64,000 nucleotides of DNA, from NCBI GenBank assembly GCA_949927415.1, contig CATLFB010000001.1, positions 124,001 through 188,000 of the forward strand, written 5' to 3'. Positions 9,343 to 17,786 of the stretch are shown here, in pieces. The DNA is from an uncultured Candidatus Melainabacteria bacterium (GTDB lineage: Bacteria > Cyanobacteriota > Vampirovibrionia > Gastranaerophilales > Gastranaerophilaceae). A program made the translations under genes and the position numbers. The notes under the pieces were generated by a model. That model had not been told where the DNA came from. It did not search any database and worked only from the letters and a program-made list of their open reading frames with translations. Each line of letters begins with the position of its first letter. Position 1 is the stretch's first letter.

Positions 9343-10050
9343 ATGGAAATTCAAAACAATAACTGCAGAACAACTTTCGGCAATGTTTATGTAACGTCAA
9401 AAGAAGCCGAAAAGCTTCTGAACAAAGCTGACAGAATGATGAAAGCAATTCCGAATGTCACATACTTAAATGTTAATATTCCCGAAGGCCACTCTAAACC
9501 CTTATGGTCAGTATATTCAAAGCTAATCAAAGAACGTCAGCTAAAAAATCCTAATAACATTATAATCGACATCGCAAACAAGGCTAAACAGCTTCTCTCT
9601 GTTAGAATTCTTGATGCAAAAGGTTATACTCACAATTCTTACATGGTTTCCGCCATGCCCAAAATCGGCAGCCTGAATGAACTTGCACCAACCAATGATT
9701 CTTACAGAACATACTATCAAAGTCTTGATTCAAAAAAATACGGAACAAGCGAATTTTTAGATGTGCTTGACCGTGCAGAATATGAAGCGGATTCACTTTT
9801 AGAGGCAATTCCGGAGCGCAAAATCAGCCGCAAAGAACTTCCAAAACAAAAGAAAGCACCGAATGAAACAAAAATTCTAAAAAGACAGGAAAAAGAAAAG
9901 CGCAAAATCGTACCTCACACCCAAAAGCCTTTTGAAAAACTGAGAAAACTGCTGGCACCGCAAGAAAAACCGGCAAAACCAGCACCAAAAACAAAAGATA
10001 AACTTCCCAGAAAAGCTAAAAAGGAAATGAAAAAGCTTTTCGAAAACTGA
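9343..10050 (+). CDS. Hypothetical protein with basic C-terminal tail
   Basis: 235 residues, preceded by AAGGAG 8 nt before the ATG. I do not recognise it. Residues 1-150 look globular, with MKAIPNVTYLNVNIPEGHSKPLW in the middle. From about residue 165 the protein is extremely Lys/Arg/Pro-rich (KQKKAPNETKILKRQEKEKRK and PAKPAPKTKDKLPRKAKKE), as in nucleic-acid-binding or ribosome-associated tails. No signal peptide or membrane span. It follows the EEP gene by 59 nt and may be cotranscribed. Probably lineage-specific. Confidence 0.7.
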   Translation: MEIQNNNCRTTFGNVYVTSKEAEKLLNKADRMMKAIPNVTYLNVNIPEGHSKPLWSVYSKLIKERQLKNPNNIIIDIANKAKQLLSVRILDAKGYTHNSYMVSAMPKIGSLNELAPTNDSYRTYYQSLDSKKYGTSEFLDVLDRAEYEADSLLEAIPERKISRKELPKQKKAPNETKILKRQEKEKRKIVPHTQKPFEKLRKLLAPQEKPAKPAPKTKDKLPRKAKKEMKKLFEN

Positions 10051-10100
10051 TTTTAAAGGACAATGCACAAAAGGTGCTGAAAATTCTAAAAATTCGGAAT

Positions 10101-10128
10101 TTGATGTAAAAGAAAAAGATATTATACT
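10101..10128 (+). promoter_or_regulatory. Promoter of the 79-residue ORF
   Basis: TTGATG, 16-bp spacer, TATACT, ending 6 nt before the ATG at 10135, so transcription should start at or next to the start codon. Confidence 0.55.
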
Positions 10129-10134
10129 GTTATT

Positions 10135-10374
10135 ATGCATTTTATAGTTATCAAAAACGATTTCGAAAAACAGTATTTTGTCTTAAAAACGCCTTTTTTG
10201 CCTGAATTTTACTCAATTATCAAAAGGAAAAACAGCAGCCGCTTTAAACTGAAAGTTTTCGAAAACACTTACGCGCAACGGGTCATGAAAATATTCTACG
10301 TAAAATATCTTCTGACTCAAAAATACAAGTATCGCAGAAAACTGCTTGCAGACTTTTTAAGCGAGCCTGACTAG
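10135..10374 (+). CDS. Small basic hypothetical protein (79 aa)
   Basis: The protein begins MHFIVIKNDFEKQYFVLKTP and is rich in Phe, Tyr and Lys. No family is recognised and no membrane span is evident. Support for a real gene is the promoter at 10101-10128 with TATACT only 6 nt before the ATG, a pattern repeated at several genes here, and the absence of a better reading of this interval. There is no Shine-Dalgarno. It lies between the Lys-rich hypothetical gene and a convergent membrane protein gene. Moderately sure it is expressed; function unknown. Confidence 0.5.
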   Translation: MHFIVIKNDFEKQYFVLKTPFLPEFYSIIKRKNSSRFKLKVFENTYAQRVMKIFYVKYLLTQKYKYRRKLLADFLSEPD

Positions 10375-10424
10375 GCTAAAAACAGAAACAACAACCCAAA
10401 TTCAGGGTATTGTGGAAATTATTT

Positions 10425-10766
10425 CTACCACTTCTTAAAAATAAAAATCACGGCAAGGATTATGAAGAAAAACCCGACCAGATAATTCCAGCGAAATTCT
10501 TCCTTCAAATACAATACGGAAAACACGCTGAAAACAACCAGTGTAATGACTTCCTGCATTGTTTTCAGCTGCGCAGCATTAAAAAACTCATGCCCGATTC
10601 TGTTTGCCGGCACCTGAAAACAATACTCAAACAACGCAATTCCCCAGCTGATGAGAATTACAAGCACAATCGGCGCGGACTTGAATTTCAAGTGCCCGTA
10701 CCATGCAAATGTCATGAAAATATTAGAAATCGTTAATAACAATATAGGTAAAGCCTGTCTCAGCAT
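10425..10766 (-). CDS. DUF486 (DMT-like) small membrane protein
   Basis: 113 residues starting MLRQALPILLLTISNIFMTF. The ATG at 10766 follows GGAGG at 8 nt and is preferred to the upstream ATG at 10820. Four hydrophobic segments at about residues 3-20, 30-48, 68-86 and 93-111 match the DUF486 family, a half-size relative of drug/metabolite transporters. FAWYGHLKF and PANRIGHEFFNAAQLKTMQE are the family's conserved polar loops. It sits in the inner membrane and probably works as a dimer. The transported substrate is unknown. Confidence 0.8.
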   Translation of the reverse strand: MLRQALPILLLTISNIFMTFAWYGHLKFKSAPIVLVILISWGIALFEYCFQVPANRIGHEFFNAAQLKTMQEVITLVVFSVFSVLYLKEEFRWNYLVGFFFIILAVIFIFKKW

Positions 10767-10813
10767 AGGGAAACCTCCGTATTTCAAAACAATTATACAT
10801 GAAAATAAAACTC

Positions 10814-10842
10814 TTGACATTCAGTTTTTTTCTTAATAGAAT
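10814..10842 (+). promoter_or_regulatory. Promoter of tRNA-Thr(UGU)
   Basis: TTGACA, 17-bp spacer, TAGAAT, ending 13 nt before the mature tRNA 5' end. A strong consensus match for a stable-RNA gene. Confidence 0.75.
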
Positions 10843-10855
10843 AATAAATGTGAAT

Positions 10856-10927
10856 GCCGACTTGGCTCAATGGTAGAGCAACGGTTTTGTAAACCGTAGG
10901 TTGTAGGTTCGATTCCTATAGTCGGCA
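10856..10927 (+). tRNA. tRNA-Thr (anticodon UGU)
   Basis: 72-nt cloverleaf. Acceptor GCCGACT/AGTCGGC with discriminator A, D-arm with GGCTCAATGGTAGAGC, anticodon stem ACGGT/ACCGT around TTTGTAA (anticodon TGT) and T-loop TTCGATT. The CCA is not encoded. It has its own promoter and terminator. Confidence 0.95.
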
Positions 10928-10947
10928 TTTTTTATTTTAATTAGAGC

Positions 10948-10974
10948 AAAACGCTTGGTTTCAAGCGTTTTTTC
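10948..10974 (+). terminator. Terminator of tRNA-Thr(UGU)
   Basis: AAAACGCTTG/CAAGCGTTTT stem with a GTTT loop and trailing T run. Confidence 0.8.
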
Positions 10975-11055
10975 TTTTGTCAATAGCCGGCATTTTAACG
11001 CAAAATTTCTTGTAAAATTTAAAAAGAAAATTACGACAAAAAGAGAACAAAACTA

Positions 11056-11084
11056 TTGACATAAAACTTTTTTCTTGATAACCT
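11056..11084 (+). promoter_or_regulatory. Upstream promoter of the tRNA-Thr/tRNA-Tyr unit
   Basis: TTGACA, 17-bp spacer, TAACCT. It would start transcription about 60 nt before tRNA-Thr(GGU). The leader contains a small GCCTTTAGGC hairpin. Confidence 0.5.
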
Positions 11085-11119
11085 AGTTAAGTAACTGAAA
11101 GCCTTTAGGCAAAAGGTTA

Positions 11120-11148
11120 TTGACAAACAAATAATTTGACGGTACATT
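11120..11148 (+). promoter_or_regulatory. Proximal promoter of the tRNA-Thr/tRNA-Tyr unit
   Basis: TTGACA, 17-bp spacer, TACATT, ending 3 nt before the mature tRNA-Thr(GGU). Together with 11056-11084 it forms a tandem promoter pair, common for stable RNAs. Confidence 0.6.
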
Positions 11149-11151
11149 TTA

Positions 11152-11223
11152 GCCTTTGTGGCGCAGGGGTAGCGCACTCCCTTGGTAAGGGAGAGGCCAC
11201 GGGTTCAAATCCCGTCAAAGGCA
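11152..11223 (+). tRNA. tRNA-Thr (anticodon GGU)
   Basis: 72-nt cloverleaf. Acceptor GCCTTTG/CAAAGGC with discriminator A, anticodon stem CTCCC/GGGAG around TTGGTAA (anticodon GGT), T-arm CACGGGTTCAAATCCCGT. No encoded CCA. Cotranscribed with the tRNA-Tyr gene that starts 9 nt downstream. Confidence 0.95.
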
Positions 11224-11232
11224 AATTAATAT

Positions 11233-11315
11233 GGGTAGGTGGCCGAGTGGCTAAAGGCGACAGACTGTAAATCTGTTCCCGCGAGGGTACGGTGGTTCGA
11301 ATCCACCCCTGCCCA
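11233..11315 (+). tRNA. tRNA-Tyr (anticodon GUA)
   Basis: 83-nt class II tRNA with a long variable arm. Acceptor GGGTAGG/CCTGCCC, anticodon stem ACAGA/TCTGT around CTGTAAA (anticodon GTA), T-arm GGTGGTTCGAATCCACC. No encoded CCA. Confidence 0.95.
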
Positions 11316-11319
11316 ATCT

Positions 11320-11352
11320 AAAGAGAGGTAATTAATTACCTCTCTTTATTTT
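11320..11352 (+). terminator. Terminator of the tRNA-Thr/tRNA-Tyr unit
   Basis: Perfect 14-bp palindrome AAAGAGAGGTAATT/AATTACCTCTCTTT followed by ATTTTT. Confidence 0.85.
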
Positions 11353-11366
11353 TACAAACAAAAATT

Positions 11367-12092
11367 ATGAATGCGATTGACGAATTACTAAATTTAAAAA
11401 ATGAGGAACAAGCCGGACATCTTATGCGCTTTTTTAAAACCGGCAAAGGCCAATACGGCGAAGGCGATTTGTTTTTAGGAATTAAGGTGCCAAAAACACG
11501 CGAGATTGTGAAAAAGCATTACCGAAATGTCTCTTTTGCAGAACTTCAGACCATGCTTAATAATCCTTACCATGAAATAAGACTTTGCGCGCTTTTGATG
11601 ATGGTTTCTATTTATGAAAAATCTGACAATAAAAATCTCAAAAATCAGATATTGAAACTTTACCTCCGTAACGTAAATAACATAAACAACTGGGATTTGG
11701 TGGATTTAACGGCGCCAAAAATCGTCGGCGCAGATTATATTGAGAGCAAAAATCCTGAAATTATTATGACTCTCGCTAATTCCGGCCATCTCTGGTCTGA
11801 AAGGATTGCGGTTGTTTCTCAATGGAGCGTTATCAAAAGCGGCGATTTTTCAATAATTTTAGAATTAAGCGAAAAATTTCTCACCCACAAACATGATTTG
11901 ATGCACAAAGCAGTCGGCTGGATGCTCCGTGAGGCAGGCAAAAAAGATGAAAAAATTTTGCATGAATTTCTCAAAAAACATCACCGAAAAATGCCGCGCA
12001 CAATGCTTAGATATTCAATCGAAAAACTGACGAAAGAACAACGACATTTTTACATGTATCCGGATAAGAAGAATCCATCAAAAGATTTTTAA
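11367..12092 (+). CDS. DNA alkylation repair protein, AlkD family
   Basis: 241 residues, the usual AlkD length. The protein is a HEAT-like-repeat glycosylase that removes bulky or charged alkylated bases such as N3- and N7-alkylpurines from DNA in the cytoplasm. Family blocks visible are KTGKGQYGEGDLFLGIKVP near residue 25, NNPYHEIRLCALL, NNINNWDLVDLTAPKIVG (the conserved NWDLVD), LWSERIAVVSQW and HKAVGWMLREAGKKDE, which holds the catalytic-region W-M-L-R-E-G motif. It overlaps the convergent prepilin gene by 4 bp. The tRNA terminator is directly upstream, so it needs its own promoter, which I cannot place. Confidence 0.9.
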   Translation: MNAIDELLNLKNEEQAGHLMRFFKTGKGQYGEGDLFLGIKVPKTREIVKKHYRNVSFAELQTMLNNPYHEIRLCALLMMVSIYEKSDNKNLKNQILKLYLRNVNNINNWDLVDLTAPKIVGADYIESKNPEIIMTLANSGHLWSERIAVVSQWSVIKSGDFSIILELSEKFLTHKHDLMHKAVGWMLREAGKKDEKILHEFLKKHHRKMPRTMLRYSIEKLTKEQRHFYMYPDKKNPSKDF

Positions 12093-12739
12093 TACTTTAC
12101 CGGATAATCTTTCGGAATTGTCCAGCCATTCATTTGGATTATTTTTGCATAACGTCCGGTTTTGTACAAATCAGCCAGAGTTGTGTTATGCGAATTTCCG
12201 TCTTCGTCTTTATAAATAGTTGAAACATACGGTTCAATGCCTTTTCCTGCATAAAGACTTTTTACATAGTCATTGTTTTCTTTATAGGTTGGATAAAAAG
12301 CAAATGTAAAACATTTTGAACCATTAAATTCATCATAATCATCATGATATTTTTCTCCCAGACAGTAATACCAGTCATGCCCATACCAATTAATGCGCAC
12401 AACAGAGCCATCCTGATAATAAATTGTGAATCTTGTTTGTCCATTAAAATCAGTAACACCAAGACGCAAAATTTTTACATAATCTTTAAAATACCTGTCC
12501 CAGAAGACCTTTGTACTTTCCGGGGAATTCTCGGCCGGGAATTCCCAGTATTTCGTTTCTCCGTTTTTTATAGTTGACTGAAGAATTGCCTGATTCATGA
12601 TTGTATAGAATTTCTTCAAAGATGTTTCAATAACTGTTTTGCGATGATGTTTCAAAAGAGCCGGAAAAGTCATTGCAGCAACGATTCCGATTATCCCGAG
12701 AGTAATCAAAACTTCTGCAAGCGTAAACGATTTTTTCAT
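12089..12739 (-). CDS. Type IV pilin-like protein (prepilin leader)
   Basis: 216 residues from the ATG at 12739, which has GGAGG 5 nt upstream (a TTG at 12751 would start inside that site). The leader is only MKKS, followed by the class III signal FTLAEVLITLGIIGIVAAMTFPALL. Prepilin peptidase would cut before Phe, and the Glu at +5 is present. The C-terminal two thirds are a soluble domain with few Cys and the ending IIQMNGWTIPKDYPVKY, shared with the prepilin pseudogene near 60.1 kb (SNGWKIPKDYPVKF). Likely a minor pilin or pseudopilin of a type IV pilus or type II-like machine. Unlike the two other prepilins in the window it has no poly-G tract. Confidence 0.88.
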   Translation of the reverse strand: MKKSFTLAEVLITLGIIGIVAAMTFPALLKHHRKTVIETSLKKFYTIMNQAILQSTIKNGETKYWEFPAENSPESTKVFWDRYFKDYVKILRLGVTDFNGQTRFTIYYQDGSVVRINWYGHDWYYCLGEKYHDDYDEFNGSKCFTFAFYPTYKENNDYVKSLYAGKGIEPYVSTIYKDEDGNSHNTTLADLYKTGRYAKIIQMNGWTIPKDYPVKY

Positions 12740-12754
12740 ATTATCCTCCAAGTG

Positions 12755-12804
12755 TTACATACGTGTAATAGATATAACAATTATATACATATAATTACAT
12801 GTAT
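12755..12804. promoter_or_regulatory. Divergent control region with two palindromes
   Basis: Between the prepilin and XRE genes lie TTACA-tacg-TGTAA (12755-12768) and ATACAT-8nt-ATGTAT (12785-12804). The second covers the XRE gene's TATAAT (12790-12795) and start codon. Such inverted repeats are typical XRE operators; autoregulation of the regulator and control of the prepilin gene are inferred. Confidence 0.5.
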
Positions 12805-13048
12805 GCAACAGCAGAATAAAAAATTGTTACAATTATTTGGCCGGCATATAAAACAGCTAAGAATGCAGAAAAAAATGTCACTAAATGAATTTGCATTCAA
12901 AAGTCTTTTGATTACATCGGCAACACAAAGCCGCATTGAAAACGGACTTGTGGATTTAAAATTTTCAACACTTATAAAAATTGCAAATGCACTGAACATC
13001 ACACCTGCTGAATTGCTGGAGGATTTCGATTTTCATTTTGAGCCATAA
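12803..13048 (+). CDS. XRE-family transcriptional regulator (81 aa)
   Basis: An HTH_3 domain fills the protein: FGRHIKQLRMQKKMSLNEFA, then ITSATQSRIENGLVDLKFSTL as recognition helix and IANALNITPAELLEDF. The ATG at 12803 (MQQQNKKLLQLFG) is preferred to the 53-residue longer reading, which runs antisense through the prepilin leader and does not look like protein. TATAAT ends 7 nt before the ATG with no Shine-Dalgarno, pointing to a leaderless mRNA. It is divergent from the prepilin gene and shares a 60-bp control region with it, so it may regulate pilin expression (inference). Confidence 0.82.
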   Translation: MQQQNKKLLQLFGRHIKQLRMQKKMSLNEFAFKSLLITSATQSRIENGLVDLKFSTLIKIANALNITPAELLEDFDFHFEP

Positions 13049-13104
13049 AAATACAACCGTTTTTGCTAAAAACGTCTTTCGGCAGTTCAGATTTATTAAA
13101 TATC

Positions 13105-14409
13105 CTAAAAGCGTCTGCCGACGCAATAATACTCAAACCCGCGTTGAATCATACGTTCAGCATCATACTGATTGCGTCCGTCAAAAATCACCGGCTGCTT
13201 CATTAGCGTCTTCATTCTGTCAAAATCAGGACGGCGGAATTCGTTCCATTCAGTAAGCAAAAGCATTGCATCAGCGTTTTCAAGCGCATCGTAAGAATTT
13301 TTTGCATAATAAATCTTGTCACCCCAGAGATTTCCGGCATAATCGAAAGCCTTCGGGTCAAATGCCTTGACAGTTGCGCCGAATTCTAAAAGGGCATTTA
13401 CAATCGTAATTGCCGGCGCCATTCTCATATCATTTGTTTTTGGCTTAAACGCAAGACCCCAGACGGCAAAAGTTTTGCCTTTCAAATCCAGCCCGAAGCG
13501 TGAAAGAATCTTCTGAATAAAAATCACTCGCTGTTCTTTGTTAACTTCATCTGCCGCCTCAATAAGCCTGTGGCCGCAGCCGTAATCTTTTGCGGTTTTC
13601 AACAAAGCCTTAACGTCTTTCGGGAAACAGCTTCCGCCATAACCAAGCCCCGGGAATAAAAACTGCGTTCCGATACGTTTGTCAGAACACATGCCGCATC
13701 TGACCATTTCCGCATCAGCCCCGACTGCTTCACAGATATTTGCGATTTCGTTTGCGTAAGATATTTTGAGCGCAAGGAAAGAATTTGCAGCGTATTTTGT
13801 CATCTCAGCCGATTTTACATCCATTATGACAAAACGACTTGCTGTTCTGAAAAACGGCGCATAAACTTCCTGCATAATCGAAGTTGCCTTAGCCGAATTC
13901 GAACCGATTACAACACGGTCAGGCTTTAAAAAGTCATCAACTGCAGCGCCCTGCTTTAAGAATTCCGGATTTGATACAACATCAAATTCTCCGTCATAAT
14001 ATTTTTTTATAGTTTCAGTAACTTTTTCGGCAGTCCCGACAGGAACTGTAGATTTATCGACAATAACCTTGTATCCGTTCATTGCTTTACCGATGCTTTC
14101 GGCAACTGACATTACATACTGCAAGTCCGCAGACCCATCCTCGCTTTGAGGCGTTCCGACAGCAATAAAGCAAACTTGAGACTTCTGAACGGCAGATTTC
14201 AAATCATCTGTAAATTTCAGGCGGCCTTCAAGAGTGTTTGCCTTGATAAGTTCTTCCAAACCGGGTTCGTAAATCGGAATAATGCCTTTTTCAAGCTGTT
14301 CAAGTTTTTTCAAATCGTTATCAACGCAGATAACATCATTTCCCATATCTGCAAGACATGTCCCTGCAACCAGCCCTACATATCCCGTTCCAATTACGCA
14401 AATTTGCAT
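13105..14409 (-). CDS. ugd: UDP-glucose 6-dehydrogenase
   Basis: 434 residues. It oxidises UDP-glucose to UDP-glucuronate with two NAD+ in the cytoplasm, a precursor for surface polysaccharide. N-terminal Rossmann fold MQICVIGTGYVGLVAGTCLA (GxGxxG). EFLKQGAAVDDFLKPDRVVIG is the family block that binds substrate. The catalytic Cys lies in PGLGYGGSCFPKDVKAL, and the C-terminal UDP-binding domain starts at KGKTFAVWGLAFKPKTNDMR. The usual length is 430-450, so it is complete. A GGGAG Shine-Dalgarno lies 7 nt before the ATG. It is divergent from the ABC exporter gene, with 198 bp between them. Confidence 0.95.
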   Translation of the reverse strand: MQICVIGTGYVGLVAGTCLADMGNDVICVDNDLKKLEQLEKGIIPIYEPGLEELIKANTLEGRLKFTDDLKSAVQKSQVCFIAVGTPQSEDGSADLQYVMSVAESIGKAMNGYKVIVDKSTVPVGTAEKVTETIKKYYDGEFDVVSNPEFLKQGAAVDDFLKPDRVVIGSNSAKATSIMQEVYAPFFRTASRFVIMDVKSAEMTKYAANSFLALKISYANEIANICEAVGADAEMVRCGMCSDKRIGTQFLFPGLGYGGSCFPKDVKALLKTAKDYGCGHRLIEAADEVNKEQRVIFIQKILSRFGLDLKGKTFAVWGLAFKPKTNDMRMAPAITIVNALLEFGATVKAFDPKAFDYAGNLWGDKIYYAKNSYDALENADAMLLLTEWNEFRRPDFDRMKTLMKQPVIFDGRNQYDAERMIQRGFEYYCVGRRF

Positions 14410-14607
14410 GATTATACTCCCTGTTTCATTTTAACTTACTCTTATGCCGCTGCCCTTTGCGGGTTTTGATTTTGCGAAAAATATCCGCAAAATTTGCAAA
14501 AAAAGTTTATTCTGCTTTTCAATATACATTAAAAACATTTTTTTGTAAATTTGAAATATTTATGAAATAATATAAAGCATGGATTAGAAGGGATTAAGGG
14601 GTATAAA

Positions 14608-16440
14608 ATGGAGTACAAGTTAAAAGAAACAACCTCAAAAGATGCGTTTAATTACAGCTATTTGCTGAAAAGAATTTTTCCGTACATGAAACCTGTTATG
14701 GGAAGGGCTGTCATAAACCTTATTATTGCCATACCGTTAGGGCTTTTAGACGGGATTGTTGCGCTTTCCCTTAAGCCTTATCTCGACTTTGTTGTAAACG
14801 GAAACCCCGAACACACCTGGACATTTTTCGGCTTCACTGTTCATTCGCAAGTATTTTTAGCCTCGATTATCCCGTTCGGCATTGTTGCATTTGCGCTGTT
14901 TCAGGGAATTTTGAAATATTTAAGCAGTTATTTTACAGACTGGACAGGAAACAAAATTTCAAACGCTCTAAAAGTCGACTTGTTCCACAAATTGACCGGA
15001 CTTGACCCGCAATTTTATGATGTGAATTCATCCGGAATTGTTTTGACAAGATTTTTGACAGACCCTGAAAACGCATCAAAAAACATTATCGACACATTAA
15101 AATCCTTTATTGCAACGATTTTCGGGCTTGTCGGACTTATTGCGGTTCTTTTGTATAACTCATGGAAACTTGCAATAATCGGCGTTACAATTATGGCAAT
15201 CGCGATTACGCCCGTCGTTCTAATCAGAAAGAAAATCAAAAAAGTTTCAAATGCCACAATGGTTGTCGGCTCTAACATGACGACCAATTTTAACGAAACT
15301 TTTGCCGGAAACAAAATTATGGCGGCATACAATCTTCAGGACAGGCAGAACAAAAAGTTTGAAGAACAGATTCATGAACAATTCAACCTTGAAATGTCGC
15401 TTTCAAAACGCATCGGCTGGATGTCTCCGATTATGTATTCTGTTTGCTCAATCGGGATTGCGCTTGTTATGGCGTACGGAAACCACCTGATTTTAACAGG
15501 AGAAATGACAGCCGGAAGTTTTGCATCGTTTGTAACGTCGCTCCTGCTTTTGTATAAACCCACAAAAACGCTCGGCCACAACCTTTCAAACCTTCAAAAA
15601 ACATTCGTTGCAATGGGAAGAACTTTTGAATTGTTCGATCTTATTCCGCGCATCGAGTCAAGACCAAACTCTTATAAGATGAACGGGTTTGAGAGAACAA
15701 TCGACTTTAAAAATATTTGCTTTGAATACGAAAAAGACACACCCGTATTAAAAAATTTCAGCCTATCCGTTAATAAGAATGAGACAATCGCGCTTGTCGG
15801 AAATTCCGGCGGTGGCAAAAGCACTGTTGTTAGTCTTTTGCCGAGATTTTATGATGTAAAATCAGGTTACATTGAATTCGACGGGGTTGATATCAGAGAG
15901 TTTGATTTAAAATCTTTGAGAAACAACATTGCATTTGTTTTTCAGGACAACTTCCTGTTTTCAGGCACAATTCGCGACAACATAATGATGGGCAATGAAA
16001 ACGCAACTTCAGAAGAAGTTGACAGAGCGATTGAAATGGCGCATTTGGATGAATTTATCGACGCGCTGGAAGACGGGCTTGATACGGTTGTCGGAGAGCG
16101 CGGAGCAACGCTTTCGGGCGGCCAGCGCCAGAGAGTTGCGATTGCACGTGCGATTTTGAAAGATGCACCGATTGTAATTCTTGATGAAGCAACTTCAGCC
16201 CTTGACAACAAATCCGAAGCCATTGTTCAGCGCGCGCTTGACAACTTAATCAAGGACAAAACGGTTTTTGTCATTGCGCACAGGCTCTCGACAATCAAAA
16301 ACGCTGACAGGATTGCGGTTGTAAATGAGGGAGAACTAGCTGAACTGGGTTCTCATGAGCAGTTGATGATGCTGCCTGACGGGATTTACAGAAACCTTTA
16401 TGAAATGCAGTTTAAGAAACAGGAAGAAGCGCAGGTGTAA
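14608..16440 (+). CDS. ABC exporter, fused permease/ATPase (MsbA-like)
   Basis: 610 residues. N-terminal ABC type 1 membrane domain of six spans (about residues 30-320), then an ATPase domain with Walker A VGNSGGGKST at about 412, Q-loop VFQDNFLF, signature LSGGQRQRVAIARA, Walker B PIVILDEATSALD and H-loop VIAHRLSTI. This is the MsbA/lipid-exporter architecture, which works as a homodimer in the inner membrane. Lipid A or another hydrophobic substrate is plausible because LpxK is also encoded in this window, but it is not proven. Shine-Dalgarno AAGGGG precedes the ATG by 7 nt. The DUF1015 gene begins 1 nt after its stop, so the two form an operon. Confidence 0.9.
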   Translation: MEYKLKETTSKDAFNYSYLLKRIFPYMKPVMGRAVINLIIAIPLGLLDGIVALSLKPYLDFVVNGNPEHTWTFFGFTVHSQVFLASIIPFGIVAFALFQGILKYLSSYFTDWTGNKISNALKVDLFHKLTGLDPQFYDVNSSGIVLTRFLTDPENASKNIIDTLKSFIATIFGLVGLIAVLLYNSWKLAIIGVTIMAIAITPVVLIRKKIKKVSNATMVVGSNMTTNFNETFAGNKIMAAYNLQDRQNKKFEEQIHEQFNLEMSLSKRIGWMSPIMYSVCSIGIALVMAYGNHLILTGEMTAGSFASFVTSLLLLYKPTKTLGHNLSNLQKTFVAMGRTFELFDLIPRIESRPNSYKMNGFERTIDFKNICFEYEKDTPVLKNFSLSVNKNETIALVGNSGGGKSTVVSLLPRFYDVKSGYIEFDGVDIREFDLKSLRNNIAFVFQDNFLFSGTIRDNIMMGNENATSEEVDRAIEMAHLDEFIDALEDGLDTVVGERGATLSGGQRQRVAIARAILKDAPIVILDEATSALDNKSEAIVQRALDNLIKDKTVFVIAHRLSTIKNADRIAVVNEGELAELGSHEQLMMLPDGIYRNLYEMQFKKQEEAQV

Positions 16441-16441
16441 T

Positions 16442-17719
16442 ATGACAATAGAAATCAAACCTTTAAATGCAATTTTGTACAATCAGGAAAAAGTCGGGAT
16501 AAAAGATGTTATCGCGCCTCCGTATGACGTTATAGGCGGAAAGTATCGTGATGAACTTTATGAAAGAAGCCCGTTTAATATCGCACGTTTAATTCTTTCA
16601 AATGCCGAAAATCCTTATGAAGATGCGGCAAAAAGTTTCAAGAGCTGGCTTGCGGAAGATATTCTTGTAAAATGTGAGAAACCTGTTATTTTATACATTT
16701 TGCAAAAGTACAAGACTAATGGCAAAGAAGTAGTGAGAAAAGGTTTTATTGCGCGCAACAGGATTGAAGATTTTTCAACAAAAAACATTCTTCCGCATGA
16801 ATTCACAATGAGCGGCCCAAAAGAAGACAGGCTGAAACTTACAAAAGCCTGCAAAGCCAATTTTTCACAGATTTTTATGGTTTATTCAGACCCTGAAAAA
16901 CAGATTGAAAACGCTGTTGATTTGAGCGGAAAACCTTTTATTGATGTCACGGACGACAACGGCGTTCAAAATATTGTCTACAAAATCGAAGACGAAAAAA
17001 CAATTCAACTTATTCAAAATGTTTTGCAAGACAAAACCCTTTTGATTGCAGACGGGCATCACAGATACGAAACGGCGCTGAATTACAGAAATTTTCTCGG
17101 AGAAAACGCGGGAGAGGCTAATTATGTGATGAGTTATTTCACAAATATGGATGATGATTTACTGATTTATCCGACACACCGCATTATCACAAAATGGATT
17201 GAGCCTTATGTTCTTTTAGAAAAGGTGAAAAAATACTTTGATATCAAGGATTACACATTCACAGGCGCAGACAAAGCGGCTGTCAAAAAAGAGTTTTTAG
17301 AAGCAATTGAAACATCAGCAAAAGAGAGGATTTCAATGGGCTTGTATATGAAAAACGTAAACAAGTTTTATCTTTTGACACTTCGCGAGGATGTAAATTC
17401 AATTCTTGATGAATATGAAGTGCCTGAAGTATTAAAAAGCCTTGATTTGACGGTTCTTCACAAAGTTATCCTCACAAAAGAACTTGGATTCACCGAAGAA
17501 GAACTGATGGCGCAAGACGGCATCAAATACATCAAAGTTGAAAATGAAGCATTTGATATGATTGATTTAGGAAAAGCCGAAGCCTCATTTATTATGGCAT
17601 ACCCTTCAATTGAGGATATCAGGCGGATTTCTGCTGCGGGATTTCGCATGCCGCAAAAATCAACATATTTTTATCCGAAACTTTTGTCAGGAATTGTCAT
17701 AAATCCGTTACAAAACTAA
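16442..17719 (+). CDS. DUF1015 family protein
   Basis: 425 residues starting MTIEIKPLNAILYNQEKVG. The ATG at 16442 immediately follows the exporter stop; the longer reading overlapping the exporter is rejected because the family begins here. Family landmarks are VIAPPYDVI near residue 25, LPHEFTMSGPKEDRLKLTKA, LLIADGHHRYETALNYR near residue 200 and the C-terminal FRMPQKSTYFYPKLLSGIVI. The family is widespread; members are linked to serine-kinase-like activity in some archaea, but the role here is unknown. No signal peptide. Full length. The tight junction suggests coexpression with the exporter. Confidence 0.9.
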   Translation: MTIEIKPLNAILYNQEKVGIKDVIAPPYDVIGGKYRDELYERSPFNIARLILSNAENPYEDAAKSFKSWLAEDILVKCEKPVILYILQKYKTNGKEVVRKGFIARNRIEDFSTKNILPHEFTMSGPKEDRLKLTKACKANFSQIFMVYSDPEKQIENAVDLSGKPFIDVTDDNGVQNIVYKIEDEKTIQLIQNVLQDKTLLIADGHHRYETALNYRNFLGENAGEANYVMSYFTNMDDDLLIYPTHRIITKWIEPYVLLEKVKKYFDIKDYTFTGADKAAVKKEFLEAIETSAKERISMGLYMKNVNKFYLLTLREDVNSILDEYEVPEVLKSLDLTVLHKVILTKELGFTEEELMAQDGIKYIKVENEAFDMIDLGKAEASFIMAYPSIEDIRRISAAGFRMPQKSTYFYPKLLSGIVINPLQN

Positions 17720-17786
17720 ACAATCAGGCAATTTTTCCTTAAAAATTTTCTTTATATTAATAAGAGGAAATTAAGGGGATATTGTT

